Below, one piece after another: positions 15,059 to 24,574 of a stretch of DNA of 64,000 bases. The notes under the pieces are model-generated. The model saw nothing but the letters and a program-made list of their open reading frames with translations, did not search any database and was not told where the DNA came from. The position numbers and the translations under genes were made by a program. The DNA is from Gemmatimonadaceae bacterium (lineage in GTDB: Bacteria > Gemmatimonadota > Gemmatimonadetes > Gemmatimonadales > Gemmatimonadaceae). The stretch's first letter is position 1, and each line of letters opens with the position of its first letter. The stretch is from assembly GCA_013817305.1 (NCBI GenBank), contig JACDCY010000001.1, forward strand, positions 1-64,000, in the 5' to 3' direction.

Positions 15059-15969
15059 CCCACACCAACGCATCAGCGAGCGACTACGCGGTCTCCACCC
15101 ACGGGCTGTGCAAGCGGTACGGCCGCGACACGGCTCTCGATCAAGTGGGCCTGCGAGTGCCCGACGGGGCGGTGTACGTCCTCGTCGGCGTCAACGGCGC
15201 CGGCAAGAGCACCCTGTTCAAGCTGCTGATGAACCTGGAGCGGCCGGACGCCGGCACCGCGGAGGTCTTCGGGCTCGACACCGGGCGGGCGGGGTCCGAG
15301 GTGAGGGCGCAGGTGGGCTACGTGCCCGACCGCCAGGATGCCCCCTACCGGTCGATGACGTCCGCCCGTCTGCTCCGGCACGCGGCGGCCTTCTATCCAA
15401 AGTGGGACCACGCCTACGCCGACCACCTCACTCACGCTCTCGGCGTCCCGCCACAGCAGCGGGTCGGCGGGCTGTCGAAGGGGGAGACGAGACGCCTCCA
15501 ACTCGTGCTGGCGCTCGCGCACCGCCCTCCGCTTCTGCTGCTCGACGAGCCGACGGACGGCCTCGATCCGGTGGTCCGGAGGCGCGCGCTGGCGCTGCTG
15601 GCCGAGCACCTGGCCGACGCGCCTACCACCGTCCTGATGTCGACGCATCACGTCCACGAGGTCGAGAGTCTGGCGGACCACGTCGGCGTGCTCCGGGACG
15701 GGCGCCTGGTGGCGCAGATGACGCGCGAGGAGCTGCGGCGCACGGTGCGGAGCTATCAGCTGGAAGTACCCGACGGCTGGGCGCCGGGTGAGCTGCACGC
15801 AGTCGAATTGCGACGCTCCAGCGCTGGGCGCGATGTCCGATGCACCCTGGTGGGCGAGGAACAGCAGGTCACGCAGCGTCTCACCGCTTCCGGCGCGCGC
15901 GTGCGCCAGGTGAGCACATTGGCGCTCGAAGACGCGGCGCTCGCCTTCCTTTCGGAGGACGCGTCATGA
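15055..15969 (+). CDS. ABC transporter ATP-binding protein (export type)
   Basis: The 304-residue ATPase has Walker A GVNGAGKST, signature LSKGE (in place of LSGGQ) and Walker B LLLLDEPTDGLD, with a switch His in STHHVHE. A C-terminal extension of about 90 residues resembles those of YtrB/CcmA-like exporters. The GTG start overlaps the regulator stop and is preceded by a very strong purine-rich ribosome site (GGAGGGAGGAG). It works with the permease that follows; the exported compound is unknown, though such regulator-transporter pairs often respond to envelope stress or peptide antibiotics. Confidence 0.9.
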   Translation: MTHTNASASDYAVSTHGLCKRYGRDTALDQVGLRVPDGAVYVLVGVNGAGKSTLFKLLMNLERPDAGTAEVFGLDTGRAGSEVRAQVGYVPDRQDAPYRSMTSARLLRHAAAFYPKWDHAYADHLTHALGVPPQQRVGGLSKGETRRLQLVLALAHRPPLLLLDEPTDGLDPVVRRRALALLAEHLADAPTTVLMSTHHVHEVESLADHVGVLRDGRLVAQMTREELRRTVRSYQLEVPDGWAPGELHAVELRRSSAGRDVRCTLVGEEQQVTQRLTASGARVRQVSTLALEDAALAFLSEDAS

Positions 15970-16913
15970 CGACGACCCAGGAGTTACAGGGCGCCGATGG
16001 GCGCACGCAGCGTGAGAGGCCGCCCGTGCCGCGGCTCCGCGACGTGCTCCGAGCGCAGCTCCGCGCGACCGGCTTCGCGCTACGCGTGCCGGTCGTCCTC
16101 GCGGCCGCGTTTGCGGTGCTTGCCACGTTGAACGTCGTGCTCGGGGTCATCAGCCGAGACGGAGTGACCAATATTCATGCTGAGCCATCACCCCTGCCCG
16201 GCTTTATCGGTGCGCTGCTGCCCCTTGCCGTGTGGGCGCGAGAGGAGCACTTCGGGGCAGGCTTCCTCTGGACGCTCCCTGTCGACCGCCGCCGGCATGC
16301 CTTGATCAAGGTTCTCGCCGGGTGGCTGTGGATGATGGGAGGCGTAGCGCTCTACGCGCTCTGGCTGCTCGTGCTAGCCCTCGTGTCCGGCGGGGAGGTG
16401 CTGCCGGTTGAGTCGCTCATGATCCTCAGCGCACCCGGCCGCCCTTCGAGCCCGGTCGACCCGGCGTTGCTTCAGACCGTACAGTGGGCCCCCGGACTGC
16501 TGATCTGGGCTGTCCCGTTCGCAATGGCGACCGCAACCTACCTCTGCGGCAGCGCATTGGTGCTGGGAATTCACCGCCCGCTCCGCTGGGTCGTCGGCGC
16601 CGTGATCGTGTTCGCAGTCGCGTCCACTGCGGCTCACCTCGCGAGCCCGCTGCTTGGCTTGGGTTGGCTGGAGGGCGCGCCAGAGAGCGTCGTATCGCGG
16701 CTGTTCGAAGGCCGCTACGGACTCGAGGCGCTGATCACCCTGCGGACTTGGTCGCTCGACACCAGGGCGACCCTGACCACCGGGGAGGTAGTGCAGATCT
16801 GGTCGGCGGTCCCGGACCTCCACGAATGGGTCATTGCCGCCGCGCTCTGGACCGGCGCCGGCCTGCTCGCCCTCTGGGCCGCGGCCTCCCGACATCGCGA
16901 GCGACGCGCCTGA
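15966..16913 (+). CDS. ABC transporter permease-like membrane protein
   Basis: The 315-residue protein has about six hydrophobic segments: VPVVLAAAFAVLATLNVVLG, GFIGALLPLAVWA, WLWMMGGVALYALWLLVLAL, LLIWAVPFAMATATYLCGSA, WVVGAVIVFAVASTAAHL and the C-terminal VIAAALWTGAGLLALWAAAS. It resembles ABC-2-type permeases but has no motif that fixes the family. The ATG at 15966 overlaps the ATPase stop (ATGA), indicating the two form one transporter. Confidence 0.8.
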   Translation: MTTTQELQGADGRTQRERPPVPRLRDVLRAQLRATGFALRVPVVLAAAFAVLATLNVVLGVISRDGVTNIHAEPSPLPGFIGALLPLAVWAREEHFGAGFLWTLPVDRRRHALIKVLAGWLWMMGGVALYALWLLVLALVSGGEVLPVESLMILSAPGRPSSPVDPALLQTVQWAPGLLIWAVPFAMATATYLCGSALVLGIHRPLRWVVGAVIVFAVASTAAHLASPLLGLGWLEGAPESVVSRLFEGRYGLEALITLRTWSLDTRATLTTGEVVQIWSAVPDLHEWVIAAALWTGAGLLALWAAASRHRERRA

Positions 16914-16976
16914 GCGCGACATCGCTTCCTCTTCCGACATCGACTCCATCACAACCACCGACTTCTGCCAACCATC

Positions 16977-18395
16977 ATGTCATACACGTCTCGCGTTCTC
17001 ATCATCGCTGCAATCGCTGCAATCTCTGCACTCCCGCTACGCGCGGCGGCCGCCCAGCTCCCTGCCGGAACGACGCCGCCAACGGCAGAGGTACTGGCGG
17101 CGCGGATCGATTCCGTCGTGAGAGCGGACATCCTTCCGCGCGGATTTCCGAGCGTCTCTATCATGATCACGCGGGGTGGCCGACCGGTGCTCGAGCGCAC
17201 GTGGGGAGTCGCGAACGTCACCACGGGCGAGAAGGCAGGCCCGACGACGACCTACAACATCGGATCGGTGGCCAAGCAGTTCACCGCCGCGCTGGTCCTC
17301 AAGCTCGTCGATGGCGGAAAGCTGTCACTGACGGATTCCGTCGGCCGTCATCTGCAGGGGCTCCCGCCGGAGTGGAATGCCATCCGCATCGAGCAGCTGC
17401 TCAATCACACGTCAGGCCTTGCCGGTGGCATTCTGGTCCCGGGTGGGGATACCGCCAACGTGCCTGGCGATTCGCTCATCGCGCTGGCTGCGGGGGCGAT
17501 GCTCAATTCGCAGCCGGGGACGGTGCACGCGTACTCCAACACCGGGTACATGCTGCTCGGCGTCCTGATCGAGAAGATGCACGGCAAGCCATACGGCGTG
17601 GTGCTGCGCAACGAGATCACGCGACCGCTTGGCCTCACCTCACTCGGCTGGTGCGGAGGCATGGCAGGGGACCGTGCAGCGGCTGGATACATCCGCACGA
17701 GCGATGGCAAGGCGATGCCACGCGGCGACGTGCACCCATCGCAGGGCCTCGGCGCATCGGCCATCTGCTCGACAGCGGGCGACATCGAGCGGTGGAACCA
17801 GGCGCTGCACGGGGGCAGTGTGCTTTCCGCTGCGTCCTACGCGGCGATGACGACCCCACGCGGCGCCGCGACGGGCAAGTACGGATTCGGGCTCGTTCCG
17901 CGCAAGTCGCCGTGGGGCACTCCAGCCATCGTGCACGATGGAGAGGACGATGGCTTCTCATCGCACAACGCCTGGTTTCCGGCGGATTCACTCTCGGTGA
18001 CGCTGCTGTACAACGCGCTCCCGCGACACGAGGTGGGAATGGCAGAGTTCATCGGGACCATCGCGGCAGGCGGAACGCCACGCCCCATTCGTCCGATGCC
18101 CGTCATCGAGCTTCCCGTTGCCGCCACGCAGGGCCCAGGGCGACCGAAGTTCGTCGGGGCGTACGAGATCGGGGTCGGTCGCGTGATCATGGTGACCTTC
18201 GAGGAGGGGAAGCTGTACGTCACGCTCCCGGGAGGTGACCCGCAGCAGCTGTTCCTCCAGTCGGGCACGACGTACGGGATGGGCAAACCCGAGTCGGCCA
18301 CGACCATCACGTTTCGGGAAGACGCGAATGGCGTGGTGACGGGATTCACGGTGCGGTCGGATGAGGGCGATAGGGAGCTGAGGAAGGTGAAGTAG
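16977..18395 (+). CDS. Secreted serine hydrolase, beta-lactamase/penicillin-binding family
   Basis: The 472-residue protein starts with a signal peptide (residues 1-27, ending AAAAQ). It carries the class C-type active site: SVAK (Ser97-Lys100), YSN (Tyr186) and HDG in VHDGEDDG. Typical flanking motifs are LLNHTSGL and TPGT-like QPGTVHAYSNTGY. A C-terminal domain after about residue 370 resembles the DUF3471-type tail of such esterases/DD-peptidases. Likely periplasmic or extracellular hydrolase; true beta-lactamase activity cannot be asserted. It lies 63 bases after the ABC operon. Confidence 0.88.
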   Translation: MSYTSRVLIIAAIAAISALPLRAAAAQLPAGTTPPTAEVLAARIDSVVRADILPRGFPSVSIMITRGGRPVLERTWGVANVTTGEKAGPTTTYNIGSVAKQFTAALVLKLVDGGKLSLTDSVGRHLQGLPPEWNAIRIEQLLNHTSGLAGGILVPGGDTANVPGDSLIALAAGAMLNSQPGTVHAYSNTGYMLLGVLIEKMHGKPYGVVLRNEITRPLGLTSLGWCGGMAGDRAAAGYIRTSDGKAMPRGDVHPSQGLGASAICSTAGDIERWNQALHGGSVLSAASYAAMTTPRGAATGKYGFGLVPRKSPWGTPAIVHDGEDDGFSSHNAWFPADSLSVTLLYNALPRHEVGMAEFIGTIAAGGTPRPIRPMPVIELPVAATQGPGRPKFVGAYEIGVGRVIMVTFEEGKLYVTLPGGDPQQLFLQSGTTYGMGKPESATTITFREDANGVVTGFTVRSDEGDRELRKVK

Positions 18396-18429
18396 TGAAA
18401 GCGGAACACGTCGCACACACCCGTCAAGG

Positions 18430-20742
18430 ATGACTCGCATGCAGAACCAGATCGCCAGCCGCTTCTTCGCCGCCGCGCTGCTCGCCGCCGTTGTGATGCC
18501 GGCAACGGCGGGTGCCCAGTCGGTTGCTCGGCAGCCGGCCGCCGTCGCGCGCGCGACTGGCAGCCAGCCGGTCGAGATCGAGCTCCGGAGCGCCGCCCGG
18601 ACCGTGGCGCCGGGCGACACCATCCCGGTGGCGATCCGGCTGCGCCCGAACCCGGGGTGGCACACGTACTGGCGTTATGCGGGGGACGTCGGCAGCCCGC
18701 CGATGATCTCCTGGCGCCTGCCGGACGGCTTTACCGCCGCCCCGCTGCGCTGGCCGGCGCCGGTACGGATCGAGGCGCCAGCGGTCGCGTCGTACGGCTA
18801 CAAGCGCGAGGTGCACCTCCTGGGCGCGGTGCACGTGCCGCCGTCGGCGCGCGTGGGTTCGACCGCGAGGCTCGAGGCGACGCTTACGTGGGTGGTGTGC
18901 GACGTGGAGTGCATCGCCGGTGACGTCGACGTCGCGCTCGCCGTGCCCGTGGCCGCCAGGACGGTGGCCGATGCGGAAGTCGCGAGCGCGCTGGCCGCAG
19001 AGGCCGCGCACATTCCGGAGCGGCGTGACGGCTGGACGTTCCGCGCGGCCGTGGATTCCGCGAACGTGCTGCTGCACGCGTACCCGCCCGGTGACGCCGC
19101 CATGACGTCGGGGCTTGCTACGCCGCGCGTGCAGTTCTTCATCGACTCCTCGGGGGTGATCGACCACGCGGCGCAGCCACAGGTTCGCACCCTGCCGGTC
19201 GGCGTCGAGCTGCAGGTCGGTCGCTCCGCATACGCGGGCGGAACACCATCCCGGATCACCGGGGTGCTCGTGATCGACACCGCAGCCGCAGCGGGCGGTG
19301 ACGCGCCCCGCATGCTGCTCGAGGTCGATGCGCCGGTCGTCGCCATGGCGCAGCTCGCCGCCGTGGCGCCACCCGCTCCTGGCCTCGCCGGGGGATTGGT
19401 CGCGCTCGCGACCGCGGCCCTGCTCGCCCTGCTCGGCGGGACGCTGCTCAACCTGATGCCCTGCGTGCTGCCCGTGCTGTCGATCAAAACGCTCGGCATC
19501 GCGGAAGCGGCCGCCCACGACTCGCGTACGGCGCGACGGCACGTGCTGCTGTTCGGGGCCGGCGTGCTCGTGTCGATGTGGGCACTCGTGGGCGTACTGC
19601 TCGCCCTCCGCGCTGCGGGCACGGAAGTGGGATGGGGCTACCAGCTGCAGAATCCGGTGGTGGTCGGCGCGCTCGCCCTGCTCATCTTCGCGGCGGGACT
19701 CAACATGGCCGGCGTGTTCGACCTCAGGCCGGTCGGCGGGAGTCTCTCCGCCGCGACGCGCAGCGCGCCCCGCAGCACCGAAGCCTTCCTGAGCGGCGTG
19801 CTCGTCACTGCGCTGGCGACGCCGTGCTCGGCGCCGTTCCTCGCCGCGGCGGTGGCGTACGCGGTCACGGGAGGGGCGGCCGAGTCGTTCGTCGTGTTCA
19901 CGGCGCTGGGGCTCGGCCTCGTCTGGCCGCTGGCGATGGTCGCCGCGGTACCACGGCTGCGCGCATGGGTGCCGAAGCCGGGCGCGTGGATGGTCACGCT
20001 CCGCCAGGTGCTCGCCTTCCCGCTCTTCGCCACCGTGGTGTGGCTCGCCTGGGTGCTCGGCCGGCAGGCCGGAGTGAACGCGCTCGTCGCGCTGCTCGGC
20101 GCGTGCACCCTGCTCGCCTTCGGGCTGTGGGTGCTCGGCCGGTTCGGCACCATCGCGGAGACTAAGGGCCGTCGCCGCTTCGCACAGGGCCTCGCAATCG
20201 CGACAGCTGCCGGCGCGCTGGCGCTGGTCTCCGGTGCATCCGCGCAGGGCGCGGCCACGCCTGGCGTCGTGCAGGCGGGGGGCGCGACCTCGCCGGGCGC
20301 GGATGAGGGCTCCCTCGCATGGACGCCGTACAGCACGGTAGCGCTGGAGGCACAGCGCGACAGCGGCCGCATCGTCCTGGTGGACTTCACGGCCGACTGG
20401 TGCCTCACGTGCAAGGTCAACGATCGCGTCGCGTTCGGATCGGAGGCCGTGCGCGCGGCGGTTCGTAATCGCGACGTCGTGCTGCTGCGTGCCGACTGGA
20501 CCACGCGCGACCCCGTCGTGACGCGCGCACTCGCCGCCTTCGGGCGCAACAGCGTGCCGTTCGTCGTCATCTACCCCCAGGCGCGCGATGCTGCGCCCAT
20601 CATCCTGCCCACGCTGCTGACCTCCGGCATCGTGACCAGCGCGCTCGAGCGCGCCGTTGCAGCTCCATCGGAAGTTCTCACCTCGGCCGCGTTGACGAGC
20701 GGCCGGATCGCACTGTCACCCTCACTCCAGGCAAAGCCATGA
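18430..20742 (+). CDS. DsbD-type transmembrane thiol:disulfide interchange protein
   Basis: Moves reducing power from cytoplasmic thioredoxin to periplasmic partners. The 770 residues show the three-part relay: signal peptide and periplasmic N-terminal domain with Cys157/Cys161 (VCDVECIAG), an eight-helix CcdA-like membrane domain with Cys345 (LMPCVLP) and Cys466 (ATPCSAPFLAA), and a C-terminal thioredoxin domain with Cys658/Cys661 (ADWCLTCK). All relay cysteines are present, so it should be functional. The stop overlaps the start of a redoxin-like gene, a likely client. Start ATG 18430; ATG 18439 also possible. Confidence 0.9.
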   Translation: MTRMQNQIASRFFAAALLAAVVMPATAGAQSVARQPAAVARATGSQPVEIELRSAARTVAPGDTIPVAIRLRPNPGWHTYWRYAGDVGSPPMISWRLPDGFTAAPLRWPAPVRIEAPAVASYGYKREVHLLGAVHVPPSARVGSTARLEATLTWVVCDVECIAGDVDVALAVPVAARTVADAEVASALAAEAAHIPERRDGWTFRAAVDSANVLLHAYPPGDAAMTSGLATPRVQFFIDSSGVIDHAAQPQVRTLPVGVELQVGRSAYAGGTPSRITGVLVIDTAAAAGGDAPRMLLEVDAPVVAMAQLAAVAPPAPGLAGGLVALATAALLALLGGTLLNLMPCVLPVLSIKTLGIAEAAAHDSRTARRHVLLFGAGVLVSMWALVGVLLALRAAGTEVGWGYQLQNPVVVGALALLIFAAGLNMAGVFDLRPVGGSLSAATRSAPRSTEAFLSGVLVTALATPCSAPFLAAAVAYAVTGGAAESFVVFTALGLGLVWPLAMVAAVPRLRAWVPKPGAWMVTLRQVLAFPLFATVVWLAWVLGRQAGVNALVALLGACTLLAFGLWVLGRFGTIAETKGRRRFAQGLAIATAAGALALVSGASAQGAATPGVVQAGGATSPGADEGSLAWTPYSTVALEAQRDSGRIVLVDFTADWCLTCKVNDRVAFGSEAVRAAVRNRDVVLLRADWTTRDPVVTRALAAFGRNSVPFVVIYPQARDAAPIILPTLLTSGIVTSALERAVAAPSEVLTSAALTSGRIALSPSLQAKP

Positions 20743-21434
20743 CCGACACGACCAGGCCCCCGCGCCGCTCCCGCAGGATCCGTATCATCGCCGCAGTTGC
20801 CGGCGCCACACTGCTGCTCGTCGGCGGTGTCGCCGCCGCTGGTGTGCTAATCGACGAGGGCCCTGCGGTCCCGCGGCCGGCCCTCCTGCCGGTCGGCGAC
20901 CCCGCACCGGCGTTCACGGCCACCGACACGCGCGGCGGATCGCACTCGCTCACCGGCTACGCCGGCAAGTGGCTCGTGCTCGAGTGGGTGAACCATGAAT
21001 GCCCGTACACGAAGAAGCACTACGCGCTGGTGGACGGCGTCGGCAACACGCAGGCGATGCAGAAGGAGTACACGAAGCGCGGAGTCGCCTGGCTCTCGGT
21101 GGTGTCATCGGGCCCGGGAAAGCAGGGGTACACGACCGCGGCGGAAGCCGATGAGCTGACTCGCGAGAAGGGAGCGGCACCGACTGCCGTCATCCGCGAC
21201 ACGGCGGGCGTGCTCGGACGGCTCTACGGGGCCCGCAACACCCCGCAGTACGCGATCGTGGATCCGGACGGCATCCTGCGCTACGTGGGTGCGATCGACG
21301 ACAAGCGGACGGCACGCTCCAAGGACATCGCGGGAGCCACGAACTACGTTCGCGCCGCGCTCGACTCCGGCCTCGCTGGCAAGCCGATCGCGATTGCGCA
21401 GACACAGCCCTACGGCTGTGACGTGAAGTACTGA
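20739..21434 (+). CDS. Membrane-anchored redoxin/thioredoxin-fold protein
   Basis: The 231-residue protein has one N-terminal membrane anchor (IRIIAAVAGATLLLVGGVAAAG) and a periplasmic AhpC/TSA-like domain beginning VGDPAPAFTATDTRGG. At the usual redox site it has NHECPYTKKHY, a single Cys88 rather than CxxC, like peroxiredoxin-like family members. Only one other Cys (227) exists, in the conserved C-terminal PYGCDVKY. It overlaps dsbD by ATGA and so may be reduced by it. Peroxidase versus thiol-shuttle function is undecided. Confidence 0.82.
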   Translation: MTDTTRPPRRSRRIRIIAAVAGATLLLVGGVAAAGVLIDEGPAVPRPALLPVGDPAPAFTATDTRGGSHSLTGYAGKWLVLEWVNHECPYTKKHYALVDGVGNTQAMQKEYTKRGVAWLSVVSSGPGKQGYTTAAEADELTREKGAAPTAVIRDTAGVLGRLYGARNTPQYAIVDPDGILRYVGAIDDKRTARSKDIAGATNYVRAALDSGLAGKPIAIAQTQPYGCDVKY

Positions 21435-21513
21435 TGTGCATGACGCCCGACGGCGTCGTCTCCAGCGATCCGTCGGGCGGAGCGCGGCGGACCATCATCA
21501 ACGGAGCTGGCAG

Positions 21514-23685
21514 ATGAAGACGACGAAGACGAAGACACTCTTCGCGGTTGCGACCGTGGCGGCTTCCATGCTGCTGTGGGCCTGCACACACCTCGCCCCC
21601 GGCGGCACGGCGATCGACGACGACGACATCGCCGGTGTGGTGACGGGGCCGGGCGGCCCCGAGGCAGGGGTGTGGGTGATCGCCGAGACCTCCGACCTCC
21701 CGACGAAGTTCGCCAAGATCGTGGTGACCGACGACCAGGGGCGGTACCTCCTCCCCGACCTCCCGGAGGCGAGCTACGACGTCTGGGTGCGTGGGTACGG
21801 GCTGGTGGACTCGCCGAAGCAGCGGGCGGTGCCCGGGAGGACGCTGAACCTGCAGGCGACCCCCGCGCCGAATCCGCGCGCCGCAGCGGAGTACTACCCG
21901 GCCGGGTACTGGTACTCGCTGCTCAAGGTCCCGGCCGAGAGCGAGTTCCCCGGCACCGGCCCGGAGGGGAACGGGATCAACCCGAACATCAAGAGCCAGC
22001 CGGAGTACGTCCGGTTGGTGAAGAATAACGCCTGCATGGGCTGCCACCAGATGGGGAGCAAGGGGACGCGCGAACTGCAGCCCGCGCTCGGCACATTTGC
22101 GTCCTCCGAGCACGCGTGGGCGCAGCGGCTGCTGGCCGGCCAGGCGGGCGGGGCGATGATGGGCTCACTGCAGGGGATGGGAGCACCGCGCACGCTGCGG
22201 ATGTTCGCCGAATGGACCGATCGGATCGCCGCGGGCGCCGTCCCGCCGACGCCGCCCCGCCCGCAGGGGATCGAGCGGAACGTGGTCATTACGACGTGGG
22301 ACTGGGCGGACCCGAAGGCGTACCTGCACGACCTGGTCTCGACCGACCGGCGCAACCCGACGGTCAACGCCAACGGTCCGGTGTACGCCGTGCTCGAGGC
22401 GAGCGCCGACTACCTCCCGGTGCTCGACCCGAAGACCCATACGGCGACCCGGGTTCCCGTCACGCTCCGCGACGCGAGCGCCCCGCCGGTGGCGCCCCAG
22501 CAGGTCGCGGCCCCCTCCCCCTACTGGGGCACTGAGCCGATCTGGAACAGCCGGGCGAACGTGCACAACCCGATGCTCGACGAGCAGGGGCGCGTCTGGA
22601 TCACCTCCAGGGTGCGTCCGCCGCCCAACCCGGACTTCTGCAAGGAGGGATCGAGCCATCCGTCGGCGCGCCTCTTCCCGCTCAACGCCTCGGGACGCCA
22701 CCTGGCGGTGTACGACCCGAAGACGAAGGAGATGAAGCACGTCTCCACCTGCTTCGGCACGCACCATCTTATGTTCGCCGAGGACACCAACAGCACCCTC
22801 TGGATGAGCGGCGGCGGGCCGGTGGTAGGGTGGTTCAACACCAGGCTGTGGGACGAGACGGGGGACGAGGAGCGGGCGCAGGGCTGGACCGCGCTGATCG
22901 TGGACATCAACGGGAACGGCCGCCGCGACGAGCACGTAGAGCCGAACGCGCCCGTGGATCCCACCAAGGACAGGCGCATCAACACCGGGCAGTACGGCTC
23001 GGTGTACGCGCTGGCGCCGGCGCCGGACGGATCGGTGTGGGGGACGACGTTCGGGTTCCCCGGGGCGATCATCCGGCTGAGCCCCGGTTTGAACCCGCCG
23101 CACACCGCGCTGACCGAGATCTTCGAGGTGCCGTGGAACAACCCGGCCGTCGCGAACCAGGGCTTCTCCCCGCGCGGCGGCGACGTGGACCGGAACGGCG
23201 TGTACTGGTCCGCTCTGGCGAGCGGGCACATGGCCAGCTTCGACCGGCGCAAGTGCCGCGGTCCGCTGAACGGACCCACCGCCACCGGCCAGCACTGCCC
23301 GGAAGGGTGGACCTTCTACGCCGAGCCCCTCCCGCAGCTCGGCAACGTCACCAGCGCCGGGAGTGGGGAGGGGAGCTACTACACCTGGGTGGACCAGTTC
23401 AACACGCTCGGGTTGGGGGCGAACGTGCCGATCAACACGGGGAACCAGTCCGAGGGGCTCCTTGTCCTCAAGGACGGGAAGTGGGTCGTCCTGCGCGTCC
23501 CGTACCCGATGGGGTTCTACACCAAGTGGCTGGATGGCCGGATCGACGACCCGGACGCCGGCTGGAAGGGGCGCGGTCTCTGGGCCTCCATCAGCACCCG
23601 CGCGCCCTTTCACATGGAGGGGGGCAAGGGCGTCACGAGCAAGGCGATCAAGTTCCAGCTCCGGCCGCACCCGCTGGCGCGCTAG
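21514..23685 (+). CDS. Lipoprotein with carboxypeptidase-regulatory-like domain, haem-c site and propeller-like C-terminus
   Basis: The 723-residue protein has a lipobox (LLWAC, Cys24). A carboxypeptidase-regulatory-like beta domain follows (IAGVVTGPGGPEAGVWVIAE... YLLPDLPEASYDVWVRGYG, about 38-115). Next is a c-type haem motif CMGCH (Cys174, Cys177, His178). From about residue 270 a long region holds repeated GxVW and FSPRGGDVDRNGVYW segments, suggesting a beta-propeller of the Vgb/PQQ-like type. This architecture recurs in soil bacteria, but its substrate is unknown to me. ATG 21514 follows GGAG. It lies downstream of the DsbD/redoxin pair, which could supply reduced haem-site thiols. Confidence 0.83.
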   Translation: MKTTKTKTLFAVATVAASMLLWACTHLAPGGTAIDDDDIAGVVTGPGGPEAGVWVIAETSDLPTKFAKIVVTDDQGRYLLPDLPEASYDVWVRGYGLVDSPKQRAVPGRTLNLQATPAPNPRAAAEYYPAGYWYSLLKVPAESEFPGTGPEGNGINPNIKSQPEYVRLVKNNACMGCHQMGSKGTRELQPALGTFASSEHAWAQRLLAGQAGGAMMGSLQGMGAPRTLRMFAEWTDRIAAGAVPPTPPRPQGIERNVVITTWDWADPKAYLHDLVSTDRRNPTVNANGPVYAVLEASADYLPVLDPKTHTATRVPVTLRDASAPPVAPQQVAAPSPYWGTEPIWNSRANVHNPMLDEQGRVWITSRVRPPPNPDFCKEGSSHPSARLFPLNASGRHLAVYDPKTKEMKHVSTCFGTHHLMFAEDTNSTLWMSGGGPVVGWFNTRLWDETGDEERAQGWTALIVDINGNGRRDEHVEPNAPVDPTKDRRINTGQYGSVYALAPAPDGSVWGTTFGFPGAIIRLSPGLNPPHTALTEIFEVPWNNPAVANQGFSPRGGDVDRNGVYWSALASGHMASFDRRKCRGPLNGPTATGQHCPEGWTFYAEPLPQLGNVTSAGSGEGSYYTWVDQFNTLGLGANVPINTGNQSEGLLVLKDGKWVVLRVPYPMGFYTKWLDGRIDDPDAGWKGRGLWASISTRAPFHMEGGKGVTSKAIKFQLRPHPLAR

Positions 23686-23687
23686 GA

Positions 23688-24566
23688 ATGCTAAGCCTCC
23701 AGGACGTCAGCCACGTTTACGCCAACGGCACGCGCGCCCTCGATCATGTGACGCTGTCCATTCCGCGGGGCATGTACGGGCTGCTCGGTCCGAACGGCGC
23801 TGGTAAGTCCACGCTGATGCGGACGATCGCCACGCTGCAGGCCCCGACGGAGGGGAACATCCGCTTTGGCGACATCGATGTTATTGCCGAGCCCGACCGG
23901 CTGCGGCGCACCCTCGGGTACCTTCCCCAGGACTTTGGCGTCTACCCGCGCATCTCCGCGGAAGACATGCTCGACCACATGGCGGTGCTTAAGGGAATCG
24001 CCTCGAAGCCCGACCGCAGGTCGACCGTCGAGACGCTCCTGAATCAGACCAACCTGTGGAGCGTGCGAAAGAAGGCGCTCGCAGGGTACTCAGGGGGTAT
24101 GCGCCAGCGATTCGGTATCGCGCAGGCACTGATCGGAAACCCCGGGCTGATCATTGTGGACGAGCCAACGGCGGGTCTCGACCCTGAGGAGCGGAACCGG
24201 TTCCTGAACCTGCTCGCCGAGATTGGCGAGAACGTCGTCGTGATCCTCTCTACTCATATAGTCGAGGACGTGTCCGATCTCTGTCCGCGGATGGCAGTGA
24301 TGGTCGACGGGCGTATCCAGCTCGAGGGATCCCCGCTCGAGTTGCTCCAGGCCACTCGCGGCAGGATCTGGATGAAGACGATCGACCGCAGCACGCTCCC
24401 GCTATACCGCGAACGGTACGAGATCATCTCCACGCGCCTCTTCGCGGGGCAAACGATTCTCCACGTTCTGTCCGACGCCGATCCGGGCGACGGCTTTGCG
24501 CTCGCCGACGCCGGCCTCGAGGACGTTTACTTCTCGACGCTGGCGCGTGCCCGTCGTGCGGCCTGA
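23688..24566 (+). CDS. ABC transporter ATP-binding protein
   Basis: The 292-residue ATPase has Walker A GPNGAGKST, signature YSGGM, Walker B LIIVDEPTAGLDP and switch His in LSTHIVEDV. Only two bases separate the ATG from the preceding stop, and eight bases lie before the permease/peptidase fusion, so it is the ATPase of that fused membrane protein. Substrate unknown. Confidence 0.92.
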   Translation: MLSLQDVSHVYANGTRALDHVTLSIPRGMYGLLGPNGAGKSTLMRTIATLQAPTEGNIRFGDIDVIAEPDRLRRTLGYLPQDFGVYPRISAEDMLDHMAVLKGIASKPDRRSTVETLLNQTNLWSVRKKALAGYSGGMRQRFGIAQALIGNPGLIIVDEPTAGLDPEERNRFLNLLAEIGENVVVILSTHIVEDVSDLCPRMAVMVDGRIQLEGSPLELLQATRGRIWMKTIDRSTLPLYRERYEIISTRLFAGQTILHVLSDADPGDGFALADAGLEDVYFSTLARARRAA

Positions 24567-24574
24567 GGCAAGCG

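Noticed and set aside
16977-18395. Calling the SxxK hydrolases antibiotic-resistance beta-lactamases
   Set aside because: The motifs are shared with esterases and DD-peptidases, and the C-terminal domains suggest a housekeeping or degradative role.
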